Source: Terracoccus sp. 273MFTsu3.1
GTDB taxonomy: Bacteria > Actinomycetota > Actinomycetes > Actinomycetales > Dermatophilaceae
Reading direction: 5' to 3'
Length of the DNA stretch: 64,000 nt
NCBI RefSeq assembly: GCF_000383675.1
Contig: NZ_KB911824.1
Span: 248,001-312,000 of the forward strand
The first letter of the stretch is position 1; each line of letters starts with the position of its first letter. The notes beneath the pieces were generated by a model, which was not told where the DNA came from, did no database searches, and saw only the letters and a program-made list of their open reading frames with translations. Below are positions 42,801 to 50,404 of this stretch, piece after piece. The position numbers and the translations under genes are program-made.

Positions 42801-43863
42801 GGTCGGCCGCCCAGTCGAGCGCCTCCCCGACGACGTTGGTCGAGCCGTCGCAGCCGAAGACCTTGAGGGCGTAGAGGCTCGCCTCGGGGGCGACGCCGGG
42901 GCCGATGTCGAGGCTGGCCGGGTCGATGTCCGACGCGTAGCCACCGGACCACGTCTTGCCGTCGGACGCGACGCCGAAACCGGCGGTCGTGCCGGCGACG
43001 TGCGAGCCGTGGCCGTTGCAGTCGAGCGGGTTGGGGTCGGGCTGCGGGTTCGGGTCGTAGGTGTCCGAGGTCGGGTCGGCGTTGTAGGCGTCACCCGCGA
43101 AGTCGTAGCCGCCGACGACCTTGGCCGTCGGCGTGAAGGTGTTGGAGGCGCCCGCAGCCGTGAACGCGTCGACCGTGCCGGGGCCGCCGAAGTCGGCGTG
43201 GGTGTAGTCGATGCCGGTGTCGATGATGCCGACCCGCACACCCTGGCCCGTCTGCGACAGTGCCTTCCACACCTTCGGCGCACCGATGAGGGGCACGGAG
43301 GAGGAGTTGGTCGGGGCCTTGGGCGTCAGGCGGTGGATCGCCTTGACGCCGGGGATGCCCGCGAGGGCGGTGAGCTTCGCGGCGTCCGTGCGGACCGCGA
43401 TGCCGGCGTATGCCGCGTGCACCTTGTAGAGCGTCCGTGCCTTCGTCGCGGTGGCCGCGAAACGGGACTCGACGCCCTTCTGGGCCGCCTTGACGGCGGA
43501 GGTCTGGGAGCGTGCCGCGCTCTTGGCGGCAGCGAGGCCGCGTCCGCGGGCCTGGCCGAACGCCGTCGTCGCAGGAGCGGCGTCGAGCTCGATCATGACG
43601 TCGACGGGCCCGGTGGCCTTGCGCAGGCCGGCGTCCACCTTGTCGCCCGAGGCCACGCGCTGGGTGCCGAGGCCGAGGGAGCCGGCGCTCGTGAGACCGT
43701 CGGGAACCGAGGCGTTGCTGCGGTGCTTGACGGACGGGTCAGGGCTCGCCGACACCGGCGTGGCCCCGAGGGTGGTGGCGGCCAGGGCCGCGATGGCTCC
43801 TGCGCTCACCGAGCTCATCACGCCACGGCGCGAGCGCCATGGTCCCCGAGTGTTGTCGGACAA
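39847..43863 (-). CDS. Large secreted subtilisin-like protease with C-terminal Ig-like domains
   Basis: A 1338-residue exported protease. A signal peptide (VMSSVSAGAIAALAATTLGATP) is followed by an I9-like propeptide, the S8 domain with Asp in GIIDTGIDYTHADF, His in CNGHGSHVAGT and Ser in GTSMASPHVAGE, with a PA-like insertion between (VVMQMWLDGTGRRCG, AVGVIYG). A Fn3-like region and two Big_3-type Ig domains (SGDATTLASTS, NGSGRYYPSAS) close the C-terminus. The start is best placed at TTG 43863, where AAGGAGGAT lies six bases upstream; the ATG at 43887 would put this site inside the gene. Likely a cell-surface or secreted nutritional or processing protease. Confidence 0.92.
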   Translation of the reverse strand: MSDNTRGPWRSRRGVMSSVSAGAIAALAATTLGATPVSASPDPSVKHRSNASVPDGLTSAGSLGLGTQRVASGDKVDAGLRKATGPVDVMIELDAAPATTAFGQARGRGLAAAKSAARSQTSAVKAAQKGVESRFAATATKARTLYKVHAAYAGIAVRTDAAKLTALAGIPGVKAIHRLTPKAPTNSSSVPLIGAPKVWKALSQTGQGVRVGIIDTGIDYTHADFGGPGTVDAFTAAGASNTFTPTAKVVGGYDFAGDAYNADPTSDTYDPNPQPDPNPLDCNGHGSHVAGTTAGFGVASDGKTWSGGYASDIDPASLDIGPGVAPEASLYALKVFGCDGSTNVVGEALDWAADPNGDGDLSDHLDVVNMSLGSSYGSPEDPDAVAANNLAALGTVVVASMGNSGDVYEVGGSPGDAPRVLAVAASDDGNDVVDGLKVDSPAGIEPADTVDGTRDNVFAALKSVAYDWTAEPGVTNVPVVTVGDWSQDPNAGNNTDGCSAYSLADQAKVTGKVVMQMWLDGTGRRCGSAARAQLAQDAGAVGVIYGSDVNAFSAGVTGDADIPAMLTVNQATQAIKAQLDASNEVRVTMTNDLRNAVSIRNPKAIDQLADFSSRGVGVAGGVKPDVAAPGVTTFSAAVGTGNEGIAESGTSMASPHVAGEAALVRGSHPTWTVEEVKASIMNTATQDVFVGPDHTGDVYGPERVGAGRVVADAAVGTSTLAYVTDDKGAVSVSFGPVAVTAPTQTLTKTVRIVNKRPVTSAAYVLSYDAAHPTPGVTYSFSPSQVRVPGNGSVDVKVTATFTRSALRAVADPTTVADPLEIGIQRSYRADASGRMLLEPVQGTSGGTLRVPVWSAPRAASTMSSPSSTTVTKQSGLPAGIATSMLPLTGTGIDQGSGSTSYVSTVSIFELQGTSPRRADCSSTRIVDCNATADDRGADLRYVGAATDAPVFGLAKSMLTFGINTHGPWRTPATSTEFDVFLDTNADGTADAVVYNTRLSTTDDYDYFVAELVDLRAGAGFGDVLDQELINGVDGSFDTNVFNSDSLVMPVSVEVLQNEGLVTGAAPKVRYWVSSLAQGSAVDALGSAAKPMTISLASPGLSAYGDFGTLLNSDLPGEKLEVRRDEASAAVDKPQGLLLLHHLNTDGSRAKVVTVRTTSTTKLTASPSSFTQGGRTVLTATVSPSSATGTVTFDWNGKALRTVAVSGGKAVLPVTGLSRGTQTFVARYSGDATTLASTSAAVKVTVKGVASATSLTSSSTSYRYGGRPTLTATLSPSTATGTVTFRDGSRVLGTSTVSKGKASFKAPILSRGTHSVTATYNGSGRYYPSASSKVTLRVG

Positions 43864-43902
43864 CAGATCCTCCTTGCGTGACTCCATTCGCCCGCGATGC
43901 GT

Positions 43903-43921
43903 CTGCGCACCGCGTGCGCAG
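43903..43921 (-). promoter_or_regulatory. Leader hairpin/palindrome of large subtilase gene
   Basis: CTGCGCAC-CGC-GTGCGCAG, eight-base perfect arms, between a TAGGTT -10 box (43970-43975, minus) and the TTG start. Outer GCGTC/GACGC bases can extend the stem. Confidence 0.5.
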
Positions 43922-43969
43922 GGACGCTCGCCCCCGAACTTGCCTGCCACGCCGGATGCAACCTATCCC

Positions 43970-43975
43970 CGTTCG
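43970..43975 (-). promoter_or_regulatory. -10 box of large subtilase gene
   Basis: TAGGTT on the minus strand, about 105 bases from the TTG start, leaving a leader that carries the palindrome at 43903-43921. Confidence 0.4.
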
Positions 43976-44039
43976 AGCCGTTCGTGCGCGTTCCGGGCAA
44001 AATGATTCGCGGGGTGTCGAGGGTGTCGGTGCCGGACGG

Positions 44040-44045
44040 CATACT
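44040..44045 (+). promoter_or_regulatory. -10 box, leaderless start of nuclease-helicase
   Basis: CATACT, seven bases before the ATG at 44053. It overlaps the GGCATAC 7-mer at 44038. Confidence 0.45.
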
Positions 44046-44052
44046 CGGCGCC

Positions 44053-47000
44053 ATGCAGCGCATCGACGGTCACCTCGTCCTGAGTCCCACGGACCTGACG
44101 AAGCACGTGGCCTGTGCGCACATCACGACGCTCGACCTCGAGGCTCTCGACGCCGGCCAGGGGACGAGGGGCGGGGCGAGCGGCGCAGACGACTCGCTCA
44201 ACCTCGTCTTCGCCAAGGGGCTCGAGCACGAGCGCGCCTACCTCGAGCGTCTCGTCGCCGAGGGGCGCGTCGTCGAGGACATCGCGGCCCTGGGGGTGCG
44301 GGGTGTCGAGGCCGAGGCGGCCACGCTCGACGCCATGCGCCGGGGCGTCGACGTCATCTACCAGGCGACGTTCTTCGACGGGCACTGGGTGGGGCTGGCC
44401 GACTTCCTCCTGCGCGTCGACGAGCCGAGCGACCTCGGCCCGTGGCGCTACGACATCGCCGACACCAAGCTGGCCCGCCGGCTCAAGGTCCCCGCGCTGC
44501 TCCAGATGGCGACGTATGCCGCCCGGCTCGAGCTGCTCCAGGGCGTCCCGCCGCAGTGGCTGACCGTCGTCACCGGCGACACCGAGTCGCACCCGTGGCG
44601 GCTCGTCGACGTGGCCCCGTATGCCCGCCGCCGCCGCGCCGAGCTGCTCGACGCCATCGCCAACCCGCGCGAGACGGAGTCCGCACGCGTCCAGCACTGC
44701 GGTCAGTGCCGCTGGAAGGAGCGGTGTGCCCAGGAGTGGCTCGACCGCGACGACCTCATCCAGGTCGCGGGCATGCGCGCCGACCACCGCGCCGCGCTCA
44801 TCGACCTCGGCATCCCGACCCTCCGTTCGCTGGCCGAGTCCAGCGAGGAGCGACTGGCCCCGGCCCTGTCCATCGCGAGCCGGCGTCGGTTGCTCCAGCA
44901 GGCCCGGCTCCAGCTCGCCGAGCGCGACACCGGCCGGGCTCAGTTCGAGCTGCTCGACCCCGAGCCGGCCCGGGGCCTGCAGATGCTGCCCGTGCCCGAC
45001 GAGGGGGACGTCTACCTCGACTTCGAGGGCGACCCGTGGGCCGAGGGCGGTGCGGGGCGCGAGTACCTCGCGGGCATCTGGACGCGGCAGGGGGAGTTCG
45101 TCGAGTTCTGGGCCCACGACTTCGCCGAGGAGGGGCGCCTGACGACCGACCTCGTCGACTGGCTGACGGAGCGGTGGCAGCGCTTCCCGGACCTCCACGT
45201 CTACCACTACGCGCCCTACGAGACGACGGCTCTCAAGCGGCTCGTCGGCCAGCACGCGACCCGCGAGGCCGAGCTCGACCAGCTGCTGCGCCACGAGGTC
45301 TTTGTCGACCTCTACGCGGTCGTGCGCCAGGGCGTGCGCATCAGCAAGGGCTCCTACTCCATCAAGAAGCTCGAGGAGTTCTACTGGGGCCACACGCGAT
45401 CCGCTGACGGCGCGGGTGTCGCCGACGGTCTCTCGTCGGTCGTCGAGTACGAACGCTGGCTCGCCGGTCGCGACGACGGGTCTGCCGACCAGGCGATCCT
45501 CGACGACATCCGGCGCTACAACGAGGAGGACGTCCGCTCGACGCTCGCGCTGCACGAGTGGCTCGAGGAGCGACGCGCCGAGCTCGCACGAGCGGGGCAC
45601 ACGCTCAGCAGACCGGTACCCGAGCAGCTGCGCGAGATCAGCGACGAGGAGCGTGCCGAGATCGCGCTCTCCGAGCGGCTGGTCGCCGACGGCCACCCGC
45701 TCCTCGCCGGCCTCGTCGGGTGGCACCGCCGCGAGAAGCGCCCGGAGTGGTGGGACTTCTTCCGCTACAAGGAGCTCGAGACGGCCGAGCTCGTCGAGGA
45801 CGGCACCGCCATCGGTGACCTGGGCGAGCCCAGGGAGATGCGGATCGTCAAGCTCTCGAAGGTCTGGCGCTACCCCTTCCCTCCCCAGGACTGCAAGGTG
45901 TCGGTCGGCAAGTACGTCCCGGACGTCGACACCCACGCACCCGTCGGCAAGGTCGTCGACCTCGACCCGGTCGAGGGCTGGGTCGAGCTGTCGATGAAGA
46001 AGTCGCTGGAGCCGCCACGTCCGCGCGGCCTCGGCGGACCCGGGCCGGTCATGGACCAGGCGCTCCGTGCGAGCATCGCCCGCACCGGCGAGCTCGCGCT
46101 GGACGGGGGGTCCAACCTCGCGACGCGGCTCGTCGAGCGGGTCGTGCCGGCCCCCGACCTGCTCGCGCCCCGTGCCGGAGAGTCGCCCAAGGACGTCGTC
46201 GTCCGCGTCGGTCGCGGCCTGCGCGGCGAGGTGCTCGCCGTCCAGGGGCCACCGGGCACGGGCAAGACGTATGCCGGTTCGGCACTGATCCGCGAGCTGC
46301 TCGACGCCGGCCTGCGCGTCGGCGTCACGGCGCAGTCCCATGCTGTCGTGCTCAACCTCCTCGACGAGGTGGCCCGTCCTGCCTGGCACAAGGACGGCAC
46401 CAACGTCGAGGAGGGCGACGAGCCGGACGACCCGAACGCCCTCATCCGTCACACGTCCGACAACGCCGCCATCGCGGCCGCGCTCGCGAGCGGAGAGGCG
46501 ACCCTCGTGGGGGGCACCGCCTGGCTGTGGTCGCGCGACGACATGGTCGATGCCGTCGACGTGCTCGTCATCGACGAGGCCGGCCAGTTCTCGCTCGCCA
46601 ACGCCGTGGCCGTGGCCCCGGCCGCGCGCTCGCTCGTCCTGCTCGGTGACCCGCAGCAGCTGACCCAGCCGACCAAGGCGGTGCACCCCTACGGCTCCGG
46701 TGTCTCCGCGCTCGACCACCTCCGCGCCGGCGACGACGGGCTCGTCCACGACGTCATCCCGGCCGATCGCGGTGTCTTCCTCGACCGCACGCACCGGATG
46801 CACCCGAGCCTGACGGCGTTCGTCTCGCAGCTCGCCTACGAGGGCCGGCTCGAGTCGGCGCCGGGTCGCGAGCAGCTCCGCGTCGAGGCCCCCGGCGCGT
46901 TGTCCGGCGACGGGCTGCGCTGGGTCCCCGTCGAGCACGACACGCTGTGCGAACAGTCGAGCCGCCAGGAGGCCCGGGTCGTCCGTGCCCTCGTCGACGA

Positions 47001-47391
47001 CCTGCTCCGCGGCAGCTGGACCACCGCGGACGGCGACTCACGTCCGATCGGTCTTGCCGACATCCTCGTGGTCGCGCCCTACAACGCACACGTCGCGATC
47101 CTCGCGGCCGAGCTGCCCGACGGCGCCCGGGTCGGCACGGTCGACAAGTTCCAGGGCCAGCAGGGCGCCGTCGTCATCTACTCGATGGCGAGCACCACGG
47201 CGGCCCTCGCGCCACGTGGAGTCTCGTTCCTCTACGACCTGCACCGGCTCAACGTCGCGATCTCACGCGCCAAGGCGATGGCGGTCATCGTGGGCAGCCC
47301 CCTGCTCACCGACGCCGAGGTCCACACACCGGAGGAGCTGCGCGCCGTCAACGCGCTGTGCCGCTACGTCGACGAGGCCAAGAGCGTCTGA
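44053..47391 (+). CDS. TM0106-type RecB/Cas4-like nuclease fused to RNase H-like domain and SF1 helicase
   Basis: A 1112-residue fusion. The N-terminal 300 residues are a RecB/Cas4-like nuclease of the TM0106 family (HLVLSPTDLTKHVACAHITTLDLE, shortened as HLVLSPTDLTKHVACAH), with Cys21 and the CGQCRWKERC cluster at 216, 219 and 225 that would hold a 4Fe-4S centre. An RNase H-like segment (VYLDFEGDPWAEGG) follows near residue 320. The C-terminal half is a DNA2/NAM7-type SF1 helicase: Walker A GPPGTGKT at 732-739, VLVIDEAGQF, TVDKFQGQQGAVV and NVAISRAK. The likely role is DNA end or R-loop processing in repair or defence. Start ATG 44053 follows a leaderless -10 box. No partner genes adjoin it. 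Confidence 0.9.
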   Translation: MQRIDGHLVLSPTDLTKHVACAHITTLDLEALDAGQGTRGGASGADDSLNLVFAKGLEHERAYLERLVAEGRVVEDIAALGVRGVEAEAATLDAMRRGVDVIYQATFFDGHWVGLADFLLRVDEPSDLGPWRYDIADTKLARRLKVPALLQMATYAARLELLQGVPPQWLTVVTGDTESHPWRLVDVAPYARRRRAELLDAIANPRETESARVQHCGQCRWKERCAQEWLDRDDLIQVAGMRADHRAALIDLGIPTLRSLAESSEERLAPALSIASRRRLLQQARLQLAERDTGRAQFELLDPEPARGLQMLPVPDEGDVYLDFEGDPWAEGGAGREYLAGIWTRQGEFVEFWAHDFAEEGRLTTDLVDWLTERWQRFPDLHVYHYAPYETTALKRLVGQHATREAELDQLLRHEVFVDLYAVVRQGVRISKGSYSIKKLEEFYWGHTRSADGAGVADGLSSVVEYERWLAGRDDGSADQAILDDIRRYNEEDVRSTLALHEWLEERRAELARAGHTLSRPVPEQLREISDEERAEIALSERLVADGHPLLAGLVGWHRREKRPEWWDFFRYKELETAELVEDGTAIGDLGEPREMRIVKLSKVWRYPFPPQDCKVSVGKYVPDVDTHAPVGKVVDLDPVEGWVELSMKKSLEPPRPRGLGGPGPVMDQALRASIARTGELALDGGSNLATRLVERVVPAPDLLAPRAGESPKDVVVRVGRGLRGEVLAVQGPPGTGKTYAGSALIRELLDAGLRVGVTAQSHAVVLNLLDEVARPAWHKDGTNVEEGDEPDDPNALIRHTSDNAAIAAALASGEATLVGGTAWLWSRDDMVDAVDVLVIDEAGQFSLANAVAVAPAARSLVLLGDPQQLTQPTKAVHPYGSGVSALDHLRAGDDGLVHDVIPADRGVFLDRTHRMHPSLTAFVSQLAYEGRLESAPGREQLRVEAPGALSGDGLRWVPVEHDTLCEQSSRQEARVVRALVDDLLRGSWTTADGDSRPIGLADILVVAPYNAHVAILAAELPDGARVGTVDKFQGQQGAVVIYSMASTTAALAPRGVSFLYDLHRLNVAISRAKAMAVIVGSPLLTDAEVHTPEELRAVNALCRYVDEAKSV

Positions 47392-47461
47392 GCCGAGAGC
47401 AGGTGGCACTGCGGCTCGGTGTGCACCCGCATCGATCGCAGCTGCCCGCCACGGCTGGGCC

Positions 47462-47917
47462 TCAGACTCGGCGGGGGAGCGAGGCGAGGTCCTTCTCGAC
47501 GACCTCGCGGTCCTCCGGGCCGTCCATCGTCGCGAGCACCTCGCGGGCCTCGGCCTCGAAGCGCTCGGCGGCGTCGAAGTCGCCGCCGACCGCCGCTGCC
47601 CGCGCAGATGCCTCGAGGGCGGCCGCGAGGTCCCAGCGCTCGCCCGCACCGCCGCGCGCGATCGTGACGTACCGCCGCGCGTGGTACGCAGCGGCGTCGG
47701 GCTGCCCGAGCACGGCATGCACGCGCGAGACGAGCCAGTGGCCCCGGCCCATGTTCTCCGGCAGCACCCCCTCGAACCTGCCCCAGTGGTACATCGAGGC
47801 ATGGGCGCGGGCCAGCATCTCGTCGTCGTCCTCCGGCGACCGGTCGGTCTGCTCGAGCAGCTCCCACGTCGCGTTGTAGAGGTCCACGCCGAGGCGGCGA
47901 TGGTCGATCTCGCTCAT
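47462..47917 (-). CDS. Conserved helical hypothetical protein
   Basis: A 151-residue, almost wholly helical protein (MSEIDHRRLGVDLYNATWELLEQ, then SMYHWGRFEGVLPENMGRGHWLVSRVHAVLGQ). Its helix pairs look TPR-like, including AAYHARRYVTIAR and ERFEAEAREVLATMDG. I do not recognise a named family or function. The start is fixed by TACAGT six bases upstream of the ATG (leaderless). It is transcribed in the same direction as the ADP-ribosylglycohydrolase fusion gene, 32 bases after that gene's stop, but has its own promoter. Confidence 0.72.
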   Translation of the reverse strand: MSEIDHRRLGVDLYNATWELLEQTDRSPEDDDEMLARAHASMYHWGRFEGVLPENMGRGHWLVSRVHAVLGQPDAAAYHARRYVTIARGGAGERWDLAAALEASARAAAVGGDFDAAERFEAEAREVLATMDGPEDREVVEKDLASLPRRV

Positions 47918-47923
47918 GGCGGC

Positions 47924-47929
47924 ACTGTA
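47924..47929 (-). promoter_or_regulatory. -10 box, leaderless start of helical protein
   Basis: TACAGT on the minus strand, six bases before the ATG at 47917. Confidence 0.6.
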
Positions 47930-47949
47930 GACCGCAGCCCGCCTCGGGT

Positions 47950-49395
47950 TCAGGCCCCGTGGGCGGCGACGTCCCAGAGCCGTCCCTCCCCGCGGATGCC
48001 CGGCAGGGCCTCCCGGATCGACCGCTCGGCGAGCTCGGGAGCGACACCGAGGTCGACGGCATACCGCAGCGCGACCGCCGGGGTGCGCTGGACGCCCTGA
48101 CGGCAGTGGACGAGCACCCGCTTGCCCTCGGCACGGAACTGTCGCAGCGCCGACGAGGCGTCGTCGAGGACGAAGTCGAGGTGAGGGTTGCTCTCCTCCT
48201 GCTCCTCGTCGTTGATCCAGAACTCGATGTGGTCGCGTGCCGTCATCCCGGCTGCGGGGATGTCCTCCAGGCCGAGCGCGCAGAGCGAGACGATCGCCTG
48301 CACGTCGAGCTCGGGCACGCGTCCGAGGTCGCTGATGGTGCCCAGCACGATGTCAGGGTCGATGGGGTGCGGGATGCCCAGCGTGGGAATCCTCTCGTCA
48401 CCCATCGAGACGACCGACGGCCACTCGCCGACGCGACGTCCGCCCGCCGAGGTCGACACGGCGAGCTCGACGAGGTCGTGGGCGCGGAGCCCCGGCCACC
48501 CGTGCACCATGCGACGCCACTGGGTCGGCACCGCGGACGCTCCGTAGCGGGCGCCGAGCAGCGAGCCCGCGATGGCGGCGACCGTGTCGGTGTCGTGTCC
48601 CGCCCGGACGGCGGCCTGCAGCCCCCGCTGGAGGTGCATCGCCGAGCCGTCGCCGCGGTCGGTCGTCGTGATCGCGGCCCAGGCGTCCTGCAGCGCCGTC
48701 ACCGTGAAGCCGTTGTTGCCGAACTGGCCCGGCTCGGCGCCGGTCGCCGCCTCGATCCAGTCGCCCCAGCGTCCGACGTGCGCGGCGCTCACGAGGTCGA
48801 GACCGGCCGCGAGGTCGAGACGCCCCTCCGTGACGGCGACCCGGATCGCCTCCGACCACAGCACGGCCGAGTCGCCCGCGAGCGGGTCGGCGTGGGTGAG
48901 CAGGGCGATGGCGCGGGCCGCGCGGGCCGTCGCGTCCCGGTCGTCGAGGGCCGACAGGCCGACGATGGGTGTCCGCATCAGCGCGCCGTTGCCGGCGGTC
49001 AGCCCGGTGCGGGCGTGCAGCGCCTCGCTCGCCCGGGTCAGGCGTTGGTGCGAGCGTCCGGTCAGCTCCTTCGCCTCGGTCAGCACCGAGTGTGTCTGGA
49101 TGCCGACGTCCGTGGCGCCGCCGTCGAGCCACGCGGTGAACGCGTCGGCCACGCCGTCGAGGCCCTCGGGCGAGGTGAGGTCGATGCCCTGGGCGGCGAT
49201 GCGCGCCACGCAGAGCGTCATCTGGGTGTCATCGCTCCACTCGCCGGGCTCGTACGGCCCGAGGCCACCACCCTTCATGACGGCCTCGCCGACCGGGGGC
49301 GCCGCCATCTCGTAGGGCACGCCGAGGGCGTCGCCGCAGGCCTCGCCGAGCAGCACCCCCGCCGCGCGGTCGACGGCGATGGGGCGGATCAACAC
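47950..49395 (-). CDS. ADP-ribosylglycohydrolase fused to dual-specificity phosphatase
   Basis: A 481-residue two-enzyme fusion. Residues about 8-310 are a DraG/ARH-type ADP-ribosylhydrolase: GEACGDALGVPYE, the metal-binding EWSDDTQM, and GHDTDTVAAIAGSLLGARYG near residue 265. Residues about 350-481 are a dual-specificity phosphatase-like domain with the HCxxGxxRT loop, VLVHCRQGVQRTPAV, and an Asp-rich general-acid region before it. It could remove ADP-ribose from proteins or nucleic acid and then dephosphorylate a product; the joint reaction is inference. GTG 49395 has GAAGGAG upstream. The helical hypothetical gene follows it. Confidence 0.88.
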   Translation of the reverse strand: MLIRPIAVDRAAGVLLGEACGDALGVPYEMAAPPVGEAVMKGGGLGPYEPGEWSDDTQMTLCVARIAAQGIDLTSPEGLDGVADAFTAWLDGGATDVGIQTHSVLTEAKELTGRSHQRLTRASEALHARTGLTAGNGALMRTPIVGLSALDDRDATARAARAIALLTHADPLAGDSAVLWSEAIRVAVTEGRLDLAAGLDLVSAAHVGRWGDWIEAATGAEPGQFGNNGFTVTALQDAWAAITTTDRGDGSAMHLQRGLQAAVRAGHDTDTVAAIAGSLLGARYGASAVPTQWRRMVHGWPGLRAHDLVELAVSTSAGGRRVGEWPSVVSMGDERIPTLGIPHPIDPDIVLGTISDLGRVPELDVQAIVSLCALGLEDIPAAGMTARDHIEFWINDEEQEESNPHLDFVLDDASSALRQFRAEGKRVLVHCRQGVQRTPAVALRYAVDLGVAPELAERSIREALPGIRGEGRLWDVAAHGA

Positions 49396-49530
49396 GAGGG
49401 CTCCTTCAGAACGGTCTGGACGCGCGCGACGGTGGGGCGGTGCGTCGGGACGAAACTACCGTCAGCACCGGCAGGCCCGAGCGTCCGGTCCGACCCGCGA
49501 TGCCGCGTCGGGGAGCACGGACCGACGCCG

Positions 49531-49536
49531 TAGGCT
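49531..49536 (+). promoter_or_regulatory. -10 box, leaderless GTG start
   Basis: TAGGCT, six bases before GTG 49543. Confidence 0.6.
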
Positions 49537-49542
49537 TCTCGC

Positions 49543-49905
49543 GTGCTCCAACCCCTGACCGTCGTGCTGCTCGTCGCGAGTGGCCTGCTCGGCCTGCTGG
49601 CCGCCCACCACCTGCTCCGGGGCCGGCTCGTCGACGACCCGCTCATCATCGTGGGCGCCGCGATCGAGCTCGCGCTCGTCGTGCAGCTCGTCGTGGGGCT
49701 GACGAAGGCGTCCGCGATCGGCGACGGTGCCGAGCGGGCCACCTTCATCGCCTACCTCTTCACCGTCCTGCTCGTCATCCCCGCGACGATCGTCATCGCC
49801 GTCAAGGAGAAGACGCAGTGGGCCATGGCCGTCGTGCTCGGTGGCGCCCTCGTCGTGGCGATCCTCGTCGCCCGCCTGCAGCAGGTCTGGAGCCTCAATG
49901 TCTGA
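49543..49905 (+). CDS. Integral membrane protein, four helices
   Basis: A 120-residue, very hydrophobic protein with four predicted transmembrane helices (VVLLVASGLLGLLAAHHLL, DPLIIVGAAIELALVVQLVVGL, FIAYLFTVLLVIPATIVIAVKEK, WAMAVVLGGALVVAILVARL) and short loops. No enzyme motif and no named family recognised. GTG 49543 is supported by a leaderless -10 box. It overlaps the next gene by eight bases, so the two are coupled and may form one membrane complex. Confidence 0.75.
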   Translation: MLQPLTVVLLVASGLLGLLAAHHLLRGRLVDDPLIIVGAAIELALVVQLVVGLTKASAIGDGAERATFIAYLFTVLLVIPATIVIAVKEKTQWAMAVVLGGALVVAILVARLQQVWSLNV

Positions 49906-50380
49906 GCCGACATCCACCCCCGCAGCCTCGCCGGAGCAGCCGCTCACGGAGCGGCCGCACACCGGCCACGGCTTCGGCCGCGTGCTCGTCGCCGTCTACG
50001 GTCTCCTCGCGCTCGCCGCGACGGGACGGTCGATCCTGCAGATCACCGAGTACTTCGACCGCGCCCCCGTCCCGTTCCTCCTCTCGGCGCTCGCGGCGCT
50101 CATCTACCTCGTCGCGACCATCGGCCTGGCCCGCGGCGACCGGGCGTCCGTGCGCCTCGCCACCATCGCCCTCACGGTCGAGCTCGTGGGCGTGCTCGTG
50201 GTCGGGACCTGGAGCGTCGTGCGGCCGGAGGCGTTCCCCGAGAAGACCGTCTGGTCACACTTCGGCGCTGGCTACGGCTACGTCCCTCTCGTGCTACCGC
50301 TCGTCGGCCTGTGGTGGATCCGTCGCACGGCCCGGGCCACGGCGGCCTCCGACGCCGAGGTGGCGCGGTCGGCGGACTGA
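49898..50380 (+). CDS. Integral membrane protein, four helices
   Basis: A 160-residue protein. After a Pro/Ser/Glu-rich N-terminus come four hydrophobic helices (RVLVAVYGLLALAATGRSI, FLLSALAALIYLVATIGLA, LATIALTVELVGVLVVGTW, VPLVLPLVGLWWIRR) with a short charged tail. The family is not recognised. ATG 49898 lies inside the end of the upstream gene (eight-base overlap), indicating translational coupling; it has no separate promoter. Followed by the leaderless FemAB-like gene. Confidence 0.75.
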   Translation: MSEPTSTPAASPEQPLTERPHTGHGFGRVLVAVYGLLALAATGRSILQITEYFDRAPVPFLLSALAALIYLVATIGLARGDRASVRLATIALTVELVGVLVVGTWSVVRPEAFPEKTVWSHFGAGYGYVPLVLPLVGLWWIRRTARATAASDAEVARSAD

Positions 50381-50391
50381 CGCGCCGCCGC

Positions 50392-50397
50392 TAGGGT
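50392..50397 (+). promoter_or_regulatory. -10 box, leaderless start of FemAB gene
   Basis: TAGGGT, seven bases before the ATG at 50405. Confidence 0.65.
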
Positions 50398-50404
50398 TGC
50401 CGCC

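Noticed and set aside
39640-43881. Open frame of 1413 codons on the plus strand opposite the large subtilase
   Set aside because: Arg/Gly/Val-rich composition with no domain, wholly antisense to a protease with intact catalytic motifs; a GC-driven shadow.
44038-44044. GGCATAC copies at 44038 and 62733 explained only as -10 boxes
   Set aside because: Overlap with TANNNT is real in these two, but most of the 35 copies lie inside genes or stems where no promoter is expected.
43963-46938. Open frame of 991 codons on the minus strand opposite the nuclease-helicase
   Set aside because: Antisense to a protein with a complete helicase motif set; no ribosome site or domain.
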